Of a DNA stretch of 64,000 bases, positions 1-7,952 are shown one piece after another. The notes below the pieces were generated by a model. That model saw nothing but the letters and a program-made list of their open reading frames with translations, did not search any database and was not told where the DNA came from. The stretch spans positions 1 to 64,000 of the forward strand of contig JANKMX010000001.1 in the NCBI GenBank assembly GCA_024649995.1. Direction: 5' to 3'. A program made the position numbers and the translations under genes. The first letter of the stretch is position 1; every line of letters starts with the position of its first letter. This DNA comes from Gudongella sp. (lineage in GTDB: Bacteria; Bacillota; Clostridia; Tissierellales; Tissierellaceae).

Positions 1-55
1 GTGCACTTGTTATAGGGCGATTAGTTAATCTAACGTCAAATAGATTAAATTGCTC

Positions 56-1516
56 TTAGGATGCTTTTTCGGCTACTCTACCGTCTTGCTTAACCGGGTC
101 TCCATTATCACCCTCAAATTCTCTTCCCCAACCGGTGACAACTGAGTAGCTTAGTACCAAGAATAACACCAGTGGATAGAATGAAGAATATGCGATTTGT
201 ATCGGGCTGATATCCTCAATGAAGGAATATTCACCCTGCAGACCTTGAACGACTGTAAGGACTATGAATATAAAAGCACTTATAAAAGGCAGAACTGTTG
301 GAAGAGTGTTTGCAAATCCATCAATTAGATTTGCTCTTCTGTATGGATGTAGATTTTTTTCCTGGCCTAGTCTATTTGCAATAGGTCCAAACATTATTAT
401 TGCCGGTCCACTTGCTGCACCTAGGGTCAAACCGCTGAACATAACTCCAAGAGCCATAACAGCCTCTGTACCTGCAACTGAAGTGGCCATTTTACTAGTT
501 GATAACCCTTCGATAACTGCATCCATAGTACCACTGGCCTTCAATAATCCTATCAAGGAGAACAGTGAGATACTGAAGATTACCAGACCCATCATATTTT
601 TGACCCCGTCATAAATGAATCCTGAAAATACAAACTCCTCTAGCATTATTATGTCACTGAAGGAGATTATGTTAAATAGTATACCGACGACTGACCCAGA
701 AACTATACCCCAAGTTAGTGCAATAAATATATCCCTGGTCTTGATTGCTACATAAAGTAGTATTGCAACAGGTATTAGCATGATTAAACCTTTTGGATTG
801 CTGTATGTAGCTAGAATGTCTTCTGCTCCAGATCCTACTGAACCACCACCGCCAAATATGAAGAACAATACCATGGATATCAGAGCGGCAGTAATCGCAT
901 ATTTGAATCTAGATGCAACAACACCCCCAATATCTGCACTACCTTCCTTGTTTTGATATTGCTGGGTTGCAGCTGATGCTATTGTTGTGTCTGAAACGGG
1001 TGCTAGGTTATCCCCAAATATTGCACCACTCAGAATGGCACCAGCAAGTGTCAATGGATTAGCTCCAAGAAGTATACCTGAGGGGTATAATATTGGAAAA
1101 GCTGAAAATAAAGTTCCGATTGAGGTTCCTGTAGCTGTTGCAATAACACATGTTGCAACGAATGTGAAAGCTGTAAATAGTCCTCCGGTCAAGCCTATCA
1201 TATTTCCTAACCATACAAATCCCTGAGCGACACCACTTCTTGCCATAAGAGCAGTAAAAATACCTACGACAATCAAGATCATCATCAATACAGCATTCAT
1301 TGGATCTGATACGCCATCAAGAACTGCTTGCCAGTAATTTTTCCAATTCTTGGCAAACAAACTTCCTACAAGAAGACCGATGAATCCACCAGTTGCAAGT
1401 GCCTCCATCTCAAAAACCTTAAATACCACGAAGAACAAAACGCAAAATAAGATGAAGATTGCTAAAGGAATTAATGCCATAAACTTGCCACCATGAAACT
1501 TAACTTTGTAGTCCAT
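56..1516 (-). CDS. nhaC: NhaC-family Na+/H+ antiporter
   Basis: 486 aa multi-TM protein with NhaC-like glycine-rich motifs (GAIFGDNLAPVSDTTIASAA). Confidence 0.8.
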   Translation of the reverse strand: MDYKVKFHGGKFMALIPLAIFILFCVLFFVVFKVFEMEALATGGFIGLLVGSLFAKNWKNYWQAVLDGVSDPMNAVLMMILIVVGIFTALMARSGVAQGFVWLGNMIGLTGGLFTAFTFVATCVIATATGTSIGTLFSAFPILYPSGILLGANPLTLAGAILSGAIFGDNLAPVSDTTIASAATQQYQNKEGSADIGGVVASRFKYAITAALISMVLFFIFGGGGSVGSGAEDILATYSNPKGLIMLIPVAILLYVAIKTRDIFIALTWGIVSGSVVGILFNIISFSDIIMLEEFVFSGFIYDGVKNMMGLVIFSISLFSLIGLLKASGTMDAVIEGLSTSKMATSVAGTEAVMALGVMFSGLTLGAASGPAIIMFGPIANRLGQEKNLHPYRRANLIDGFANTLPTVLPFISAFIFIVLTVVQGLQGEYSFIEDISPIQIAYSSFYPLVLFLVLSYSVVTGWGREFEGDNGDPVKQDGRVAEKAS

Positions 1517-1581
1517 TAATTAATCCTCCCTTTCTTATATAGTAGTACAGCACTAAAATATCAGAAAATTAAGAACAAAGC

Positions 1582-1597
1582 TGTAAACCACTTTACA
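1582..1597. promoter_or_regulatory. Crp/Fnr-type operator TGTAA-ACCACT-TTACA upstream of nhaC
   Basis: Perfect 5-6-5 palindrome; same half-sites as 2393..2408. Confidence 0.6.
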
Positions 1598-1638
1598 AAA
1601 GTGCAATAAGGATACAAATAATGGATTAAATTATATTT

Positions 1639-2334
1639 TTATGTATAAAGTTTATGAATGTCATTAATAACTATTAAACCACCTTTTTTTTCTAAAATTT
1701 TTTTACTCAACATTTCACTCATAACATTGGAGACGGCAACTCTACTTAAGCCTGTCAGATTCGCCATCTCTTGGTGAGTAAATTTTTCTCTTAAACAGCA
1801 TTTATTGTCTAAAAAATCTCCATGTGCAAATGCAAATTTAAGCAGATAAGACTTTACCCTGGAACTTGCATCTGCAAAGTTTAGGTTCGTCAAATTGTTT
1901 GAAAGAACACGTACTTTTTTTGCAAATGAGTCAAGTACTAAACTATTTAGGGAGGGATTGGCAATTAGGTCTGATAAAAATCTTTCCTTAGGAACTCTTA
2001 AAACAATTGAATCAACTATACAGATGGCTCCTGCGTAATTTGGTAATCCATCTATTGCAGCCAAGTCACCGAACAAAACACCTCTCTCCACTATACATAA
2101 GCATTGTTCAGAGCCGTCCTTACTCGTCACGAATATTCTTACCCTTCCCTCCATCATTATATAAACGTAATCAACTATGCTACTTTGCAAATAAATTATT
2201 TCATTTTTCTTGAATGTTCTCTTAAACTCATCATAATTGAGTTTCTCAAAATTCACATCATCTACCCGTATCCAAGGAGAATAGTCTTTAATGTCATAAT
2301 CATAATCATAATCCATTGCCAAACATCCTTTCAT
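1639..2334 (-). CDS. Crp/Fnr family transcriptional regulator
   Basis: cNMP-binding fold (GVLFGDLAAIDGLPNYAGAICI) plus HTH (FTHQEMANLTGLSRVAVSNVMSEM). Confidence 0.85.
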   Translation of the reverse strand: MKGCLAMDYDYDYDIKDYSPWIRVDDVNFEKLNYDEFKRTFKKNEIIYLQSSIVDYVYIMMEGRVRIFVTSKDGSEQCLCIVERGVLFGDLAAIDGLPNYAGAICIVDSIVLRVPKERFLSDLIANPSLNSLVLDSFAKKVRVLSNNLTNLNFADASSRVKSYLLKFAFAHGDFLDNKCCLREKFTHQEMANLTGLSRVAVSNVMSEMLSKKILEKKGGLIVINDIHKLYT

Positions 2335-2392
2335 ATGGTGATGGGTATATTATATCAGAAATAATATAAAAATTATGAAAATTCGTTTAAAA

Positions 2393-2408
2393 TGTAAATC
2401 ACATTACA
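2393..2408. promoter_or_regulatory. Crp/Fnr-type operator TGTAA-ATCACA-TTACA in divergent crp/BMC promoter region
   Basis: Perfect 5-6-5 palindrome; TATATT -10-like hexamer at 2430..2435 puts its centre about 41.5 bp from the inferred TSS. Confidence 0.65.
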
Positions 2409-2481
2409 GATTATTACGAGCATCATGTGTATATTTATCATATAGGATGGAGTAATAATAAAATATAAAGGAGGATTGCAA

Positions 2482-2763
2482 ATGTCTGCATATGGATTTA
2501 TTGAGACAAAAGGATACGTGGCTTCTATAGAAGCTGCAGATACTATGGTAAAGGCAGCAAATATCGAGGTAGTGGATATTATCAAGATTGGAGCTGGCTA
2601 TTCCACAGTGGTAATCAAAGGAGATGTCGGAGCTGTGAAAGCCGCATTGGACTCGGGAGCTGAAGCAGCTAGATCAGTTGGTGAACTAGTTTCAGCACAT
2701 GTAATACCAAGACCGAACGAGGACTTGTTAAATTTATTTATTGACCTAAAGGATGTTCAATAA
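2482..2763 (+). CDS. BMC-H microcompartment shell protein (paralogue 1)
   Basis: GFIETKGYVASIEAADTMVKAANIEVV...[17 protein letters not shown] is the canonical BMC fold; ATG at 2482 follows AAAGGAGG. Confidence 0.95.
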   Translation: MSAYGFIETKGYVASIEAADTMVKAANIEVVDIIKIGAGYSTVVIKGDVGAVKAALDSGAEAARSVGELVSAHVIPRPNEDLLNLFIDLKDVQ

Positions 2764-2779
2764 GTGAGGAGGCATTAGT

Positions 2780-4177
2780 ATGAAAAAATTCTACACAGCA
2801 TATGATGTTGAATATGCGCTGTCTAGAGGTGAAAAGATAATTTATATCAACGAAGGTGATGTTATCACTGATATTGCTAAAGAAACTGCTGAAAAAAACG
2901 GAGTAAGTTTCTCGAGCTTAGCAAATGATGCTAGTATTGGTGATAATATGACAGATAGAAATGAATTATACAACAATGTCTCTAAGTTCAACAAGGTAAT
3001 AAGGGCTGACTACAAGAACTTGATGTCTGAAGACGAAATAAATAAGTGGAGAAACGAATTCCCAATCCTAAAAAACATAATACATGTTGGAAATTGCTCT
3101 CAAAGTGCACAAGCTGTAAGTGTTAGAAATTCCATAAACAAATATTTGGACAATTGGTTAACGGTGGGAATGGATTGGGAATCATGGGTGGAGGAAACAT
3201 ACAAAGCCAAAGTAGAGTTCGCTAAGCTTATTAATGCGGATCCTTCAGAGATTGCATTATCAACATCTGTATCAGAGGCTGTATCTACAATCGCCAGTTC
3301 GTTGGATTACACAGGGAAAAGGAAAAAAATACTTGTAACCGATGCAGAATTTCCAACTATAAATTATATATGGTTGGCTCAGCAAAAATATGGAGCTAAG
3401 GTGGATTTTGTTTCTGTTAACAAGGAGCATCAAATCGACATCGAGGAGTATGACAGATATATTGATGAGGATACCTTATTGACATCTGTTACCCAAGTGT
3501 ATTATCTGAATGGATTCAAGCAGGACATAGCCAAAATTGCTGAGAAGGCTCATAGAAAGGGATCATTAATACTAGTTGATGCATATCAGGGACTTGGGAC
3601 TGAACCAGTTGATGTTAAAAAGATGAACATTGATATACTTGTGTCTGGTAATCTAAAATACCTGTTTGGAATACCTGGTATAGCATTTATGTACGTAAAC
3701 CCAAATTTGACAAGTATGTTAAAACCATCTGTTACTGGTTGGTTTGCTCAAGAGAATCCTTTCCTTTTCCAGACAAGGTACATTGACTGGGCTAATGATG
3801 CAAGAAAATTTGACAACGGTACTCCTCCAGTCTTGACATCTTATGCCGCAAGAGCAGGCATGCAAATTACCAACGAGGTTGGAGTAGATAGGATAAAAGA
3901 CAGGATTGATATGTTGAGTGCTCATGCTTTACAAGGATGTCTGGATAGGGGGCTCAAATGCATAAGCCCATTTGATGTAAATAAAAAGGGTGGAACTACT
4001 GCGATTTGGGTTTCTGACAAGATTGACTCACATTCTATGGAAGTTGAGCTAAAATCAAGAAATATAATAGCATCTGCTAGAGGTGATGTCATAAGAGTAG
4101 CACCTCATTTCTACACAAAACCAGAAGAAATTGACTATGTGTTAGACCAAATACAGGATATTTATCTAAGGAAGTAG
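2780..4177 (+). CDS. Class V aminotransferase / cysteine desulfurase-like PLP enzyme with N-terminal BMC-associated domain
   Basis: Class V fold motifs (ILVDAYQGLGTEPVDVKKMNIDILVSGNLKYLFGIPGIAFMYV with candidate PLP Lys); about 85 aa N-terminal extension resembling EutQ-type N-terminal domains. Confidence 0.85.
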   Translation: MKKFYTAYDVEYALSRGEKIIYINEGDVITDIAKETAEKNGVSFSSLANDASIGDNMTDRNELYNNVSKFNKVIRADYKNLMSEDEINKWRNEFPILKNIIHVGNCSQSAQAVSVRNSINKYLDNWLTVGMDWESWVEETYKAKVEFAKLINADPSEIALSTSVSEAVSTIASSLDYTGKRKKILVTDAEFPTINYIWLAQQKYGAKVDFVSVNKEHQIDIEEYDRYIDEDTLLTSVTQVYYLNGFKQDIAKIAEKAHRKGSLILVDAYQGLGTEPVDVKKMNIDILVSGNLKYLFGIPGIAFMYVNPNLTSMLKPSVTGWFAQENPFLFQTRYIDWANDARKFDNGTPPVLTSYAARAGMQITNEVGVDRIKDRIDMLSAHALQGCLDRGLKCISPFDVNKKGGTTAIWVSDKIDSHSMEVELKSRNIIASARGDVIRVAPHFYTKPEEIDYVLDQIQDIYLRK

Positions 4178-4186
4178 GTGCAATTT

Positions 4187-4453
4187 ATGAATTTATGCAG
4201 AGTAAAAGGGAAATGCGTTTCAACTATTAAGGATGACAGCTTAAAAGGATATTCATTAGTTGTCATACAAATGATTGATTCCAAAGGGAATGATTATGGA
4301 GACATGATAATTGCAGTCGATAAGATAGGCTGCAGTATTGGAGAAGAGATAATTGCAGTAATAGGTAGTAATGCAAGGTATGGTCAAGATAGATCAGAAA
4401 CAGTCATTGATGCAGTGATTGTTGGTATAATTGATGAAGTAAATTATGAATAA
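4187..4453 (+). CDS. BMC-P (EutN/CcmL family) vertex protein
   Basis: About 90 aa, N-terminal [28 protein letters not shown] and C-terminal [12 protein letters not shown] typical of EutN/CcmL; GTG start at 4178 also possible. Confidence 0.9.
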   Translation: MNLCRVKGKCVSTIKDDSLKGYSLVVIQMIDSKGNDYGDMIIAVDKIGCSIGEEIIAVIGSNARYGQDRSETVIDAVIVGIIDEVNYE

Positions 4454-4469
4454 AACGAGGAGGGATCAT

Positions 4470-4733
4470 ATGAAATCCAAAGGATTTATTGAAACTAAAG
4501 GTTTGGTAGCAGCAATTGAAGCTGCTGATACTATGCTTAAGGCAGCTAATGTTGAAATAGTGGGTAAGAAGATTATAGGTGGAGGCCTTGTCACAGTAAT
4601 AATTGAGGGGGACGTAGGTGCAGTAAAGGCAGCTTTAGATGCGGGCGCAGCGGCTGCGCAGAAGGTTGGAGAACTGGTTTCAGCACATGTCATTTCTAGA
4701 CCGAGCTCTGAAATAGAGGAATATCTAGATTAA
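4470..4733 (+). CDS. BMC-H microcompartment shell protein (paralogue 2)
   Basis: [63 protein letters not shown] 4470 after AGGAGGGA. Confidence 0.95.
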   Translation: MKSKGFIETKGLVAAIEAADTMLKAANVEIVGKKIIGGGLVTVIIEGDVGAVKAALDAGAAAAQKVGELVSAHVISRPSSEIEEYLD

Positions 4734-4818
4734 GATCCTTGCGTGGAAAGTACAAATTGTTTTATCAGGAGCAATAATGCAAGAAAAACTGAACAATCTT
4801 GCAGTGAGGGGTGATTGA

Positions 4819-5445
4819 ATGACGGATAATATTGCTTTAAGAACATATATAATTGTTGATCGTATGCAGCCTCAGTATTCAAGTATTACCGGAACAGTTG
4901 TAAAGGGGGATGTATGTTTGCCTGGAATGTCCCAATTATATATTGAGGTTGAACCAGGTAGTGAAGTGTATAGGATGCTTGACATAGCGGTGAAAAGCAC
5001 AAATGCCAAGCCTGGATTTCAGATAGTTGAAAGAGAATATGGAGAGATTGAACTGCACTCAAACTCAATAGAGGAAGTGACACAGGCAGGAGAGGCTATT
5101 CTCAACGAATACGGTCTGAGGATCAATGATAGAATCAAACCAAGGATTATTTCTGAACAAGTTATAACAAATATTGATGCTTTACAGGCACAGCTTATCA
5201 ACAGAGATAATCGACTTGGCTCTATACTGGTGCCAGGTGAAACGGTTTATGTTTGCGAAGTTGAACCAGCTGCATATATATCTATAATAGTAAATGAGGC
5301 AGAGAAAAACTCTGATATTAAAATAATCAATTTCGATCCTGTGGGCAGATATGGAAGAATGTATGTATCAGGAACGGAGTCCAATATTAGAACTGTCAAA
5401 GAAGTGGTAAAATCAGTCCTGGACAGAATAGAAGGTAGGGATTGA
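4819..5445 (+). CDS. Tandem-domain BMC-T shell protein (divergent)
   Basis: 208 aa; two related halves (LPGMSQLYIEVEPGSEV / VPGETVYVCEVEPAAYI), located in a shell gene cluster. Confidence 0.75.
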   Translation: MTDNIALRTYIIVDRMQPQYSSITGTVVKGDVCLPGMSQLYIEVEPGSEVYRMLDIAVKSTNAKPGFQIVEREYGEIELHSNSIEEVTQAGEAILNEYGLRINDRIKPRIISEQVITNIDALQAQLINRDNRLGSILVPGETVYVCEVEPAAYISIIVNEAEKNSDIKIINFDPVGRYGRMYVSGTESNIRTVKEVVKSVLDRIEGRD

Positions 5446-5446
5446 T

Positions 5447-6943
5447 ATGAGTTATGACAGGTTTGAGTCCTATATCAAGAAGTTGGAGAATAATGATAAA
5501 GGATATTTTGATGTTCAATCTGAGATATACAATAATGAGAATATTAATGTGTTGAAAAAATCAAATAAACTAGATATTATGAAGCCTAGTGAAAATGATG
5601 AATATGATTTGGCAATAATAAACGGATCATTAGTAATACCTGATGAAGGTATTGTTAAGGAGAATGTGTACATCAGGGATGGTATCATTTTGAGTATTGG
5701 GAAAGATAACAAAAAAATAGCTACAAAGACAATTGATGCTCAAGGTAGGTATGTCATCCCTGGAATTGTTGACCCACATGTGCATTTGGGTATTTATGAA
5801 TCCTTCGAAAAAGAGATTGAAACTGAGACTAGAGCAGCCCTGCATGGAGGAATAACAACAATGGGAGTTTACTTTGGAGGTCAACACTCACATTTTAAGA
5901 CATATCCTTCAATACAGGATTTTACAGATTCAAAATCTTATGTTGATATAATACCTCATTTTGTGATTTCAACAAACGAACAGGCATATGAAATGGGAGA
6001 TTACAATAAGTATTTTGGTGTTAACTCTTTTAAGGTGTACATGAATGGTATCCCTGAAATGATTCCAGATGTTAATGATGACTTTATAATTAATGTGTAT
6101 GAGAAGATAAGAAGCATGGACAAGGATGCAATTTTATGTGTACATGCTGAGAATAACAGCATTATCAAATGGGCATACAAGAAAGTTAAGAAGGAAAAAG
6201 GTGATGCCGCGTCAATTTCCGATTGGACCGACACACATCCTGCTGAAGCAGAAGTTGAGGCTATCCAAAGGATTGCGGAGTATGCAAAAATGTTCCAAAT
6301 AAAGACATACGTTGTTCATATATCTTCTTTGGAGGGCATAGAAACCCTAATCAGACTTAAGGGAAACAATCCATACATTTATGGTGAGACAACTTCACCA
6401 TATCTATCAATCACAAGAGATTGTTGCAATAAGAATATTCTAATGGAGCCACCTGTTCGTGACAAAAAAGATGTGGAAGGTCTTTGGAAAGCAGTTGGAG
6501 AAGGTAAAGTTGATACCATAGGCACAGACAATGTTTCTTTAACACAGGATGAAAAGAAAATCAATAGTCCTGTATGGGAAATGCTCCCAGGTTACAGTGT
6601 TTTGGAGACACATTTGGCATCAATTTTAAATGAAGGTTATCACAAAAGAGGTATATGTTTAGAAAAGTTGGTCCCTCTTATTACAAAGAATCCGGCTAAA
6701 ATATTTGGTGTTTATCCAAGAAAAGGTACGATTGCAGTTGGTAGTGATGCTGACGTGGTAATATTGGATATAAACAAGGAATCAAAGGTTAGTGGGAGCA
6801 AGCTCATATCGAGAACGGATTTTTCTCCATATGAAGGAAAAACTTTGAAAGGATGGGCGAGTTTGGTCATTAAGGATGGCGTGATAGTAGTAGAAGATGG
6901 AGTTTCATCAGTTAAAACCTCTTCTGGAAAGGTTTTGAAGTAA
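5447..6943 (+). CDS. Dihydropyrimidinase/hydantoinase/allantoinase-family amidohydrolase
   Basis: Metal-ligand motifs retained: DPHVHLG, SFKVYMNG (carbamylated Lys candidate), CVHAEN, VVHISS, IGTDN. Confidence 0.88.
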   Translation: MSYDRFESYIKKLENNDKGYFDVQSEIYNNENINVLKKSNKLDIMKPSENDEYDLAIINGSLVIPDEGIVKENVYIRDGIILSIGKDNKKIATKTIDAQGRYVIPGIVDPHVHLGIYESFEKEIETETRAALHGGITTMGVYFGGQHSHFKTYPSIQDFTDSKSYVDIIPHFVISTNEQAYEMGDYNKYFGVNSFKVYMNGIPEMIPDVNDDFIINVYEKIRSMDKDAILCVHAENNSIIKWAYKKVKKEKGDAASISDWTDTHPAEAEVEAIQRIAEYAKMFQIKTYVVHISSLEGIETLIRLKGNNPYIYGETTSPYLSITRDCCNKNILMEPPVRDKKDVEGLWKAVGEGKVDTIGTDNVSLTQDEKKINSPVWEMLPGYSVLETHLASILNEGYHKRGICLEKLVPLITKNPAKIFGVYPRKGTIAVGSDADVVILDINKESKVSGSKLISRTDFSPYEGKTLKGWASLVIKDGVIVVEDGVSSVKTSSGKVLK

Positions 6944-6944
6944 T

Positions 6945-6985
6945 AAAAATACCCTGACATTAGCATTGAGTGTCAGGGTATTTTT
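6945..6985. terminator. Bidirectional terminator between convergent BMC operon and ptb
   Basis: AAAAATACCCTGACA / TGTCAGGGTATTTTT perfect 15-bp stem. Confidence 0.9.
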
Positions 6986-7028
6986 ATGGAGAAATCATAT
7001 TGTGGATTATTCTATTTCGAGTAATTGG

Positions 7029-7934
7029 CTAACTTTGACTACTAAGATAACTAGAAGCAGCAATAGAAATTAGCTTGTCCTCAACAGAATCAGACCTTGA
7101 TGTCATAACCAGTGGGCTGCTAGTGCCTATTATAACAGAGCCTATTCTTTTTTGTGCAAAATAAGTTATTGCCTTGTGTAAAACATTCCCCATCCTAATA
7201 TCTGATACAGCTAGTATATCAGCCATTCCTGCCACAGGGCCAGTTACACCTTTGTGCTCAGCAGAAGTTCTAGAAATCGCATTATCCAATGCGAAAGGCC
7301 CATCGACAATGCAGTTCTTAATCTGACCCCTGTCGTTCATTTTACTAAGTGCAGCCGCATCAAGAGTTTCTTGCATATTTGGATTTACGGTCTCCAAAGC
7401 CGTCAGCATTGCAACTTTTGGGCAGTCATACCCAAATTTTCTCGCCAGGTAGACTGCATTGTTTACTATGCTTATTTTATCCTCCAAAGTCGGATTTATG
7501 TTCATGGCACAGTCAGTAATAAAATTCAAACCGGTTCCATCGATTTTATCTGTGATAGTTATTTGGGAGATCAGAGATCCGGTTCTAAGTCCCTTTTCCT
7601 TATCCAAAACTGCTCGCATAAAGGTTGCAGTGGACAGCAGACCCTTCATGGGCATTTGAGCTTTACCGGATGTTACAAGCTCAACAGCCATTATTGCACA
7701 GGCTTTATCATCGAAGGCTTCGACAATTGGTACCTTTTCAAGCTTGTAATTACCCTCAGAAATATACTTCCTAATTGTATCAGGGTTCCCAACAAATATA
7801 AAGTTGGAGATTCCTTTTTCCAAAGCTATATTAGCTACACTTAGAATATCGTGATCTGCTGCCTGAGCTACTGCAATGGTATTTTTTGGAAGATACTTAA
7901 CCTTCTCAAGTATTTCATCAAGTGACTTTATCAT
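7029..7934 (-). CDS. ptb: Phosphate butyryltransferase-family phosphotransacylase
   Basis: MPMKGLLSTATFMRAVLDKEKGLR, DGPFALDNAIS motifs; adjacent to butyrate kinase. Confidence 0.88.
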   Translation of the reverse strand: MIKSLDEILEKVKYLPKNTIAVAQAADHDILSVANIALEKGISNFIFVGNPDTIRKYISEGNYKLEKVPIVEAFDDKACAIMAVELVTSGKAQMPMKGLLSTATFMRAVLDKEKGLRTGSLISQITITDKIDGTGLNFITDCAMNINPTLEDKISIVNNAVYLARKFGYDCPKVAMLTALETVNPNMQETLDAAALSKMNDRGQIKNCIVDGPFALDNAISRTSAEHKGVTGPVAGMADILAVSDIRMGNVLHKAITYFAQKRIGSVIIGTSSPLVMTSRSDSVEDKLISIAASSYLSSQS

Positions 7935-7952
7935 AAAACGCTCCTTTCAATT

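Noticed and set aside
264-1226. Plus-strand ORFs antisense to nhaC (264..614, 987..1226)
   Set aside because: No RBS, no recognisable motifs, fully antisense to a strong coding gene.
2482-6943. Assigning the locus to the Eut, Pdu or Grp systems
   Set aside because: No ethanolamine ammonia-lyase, diol dehydratase, glycyl radical enzyme, aldehyde dehydrogenase, PduL or alcohol dehydrogenase in the window.
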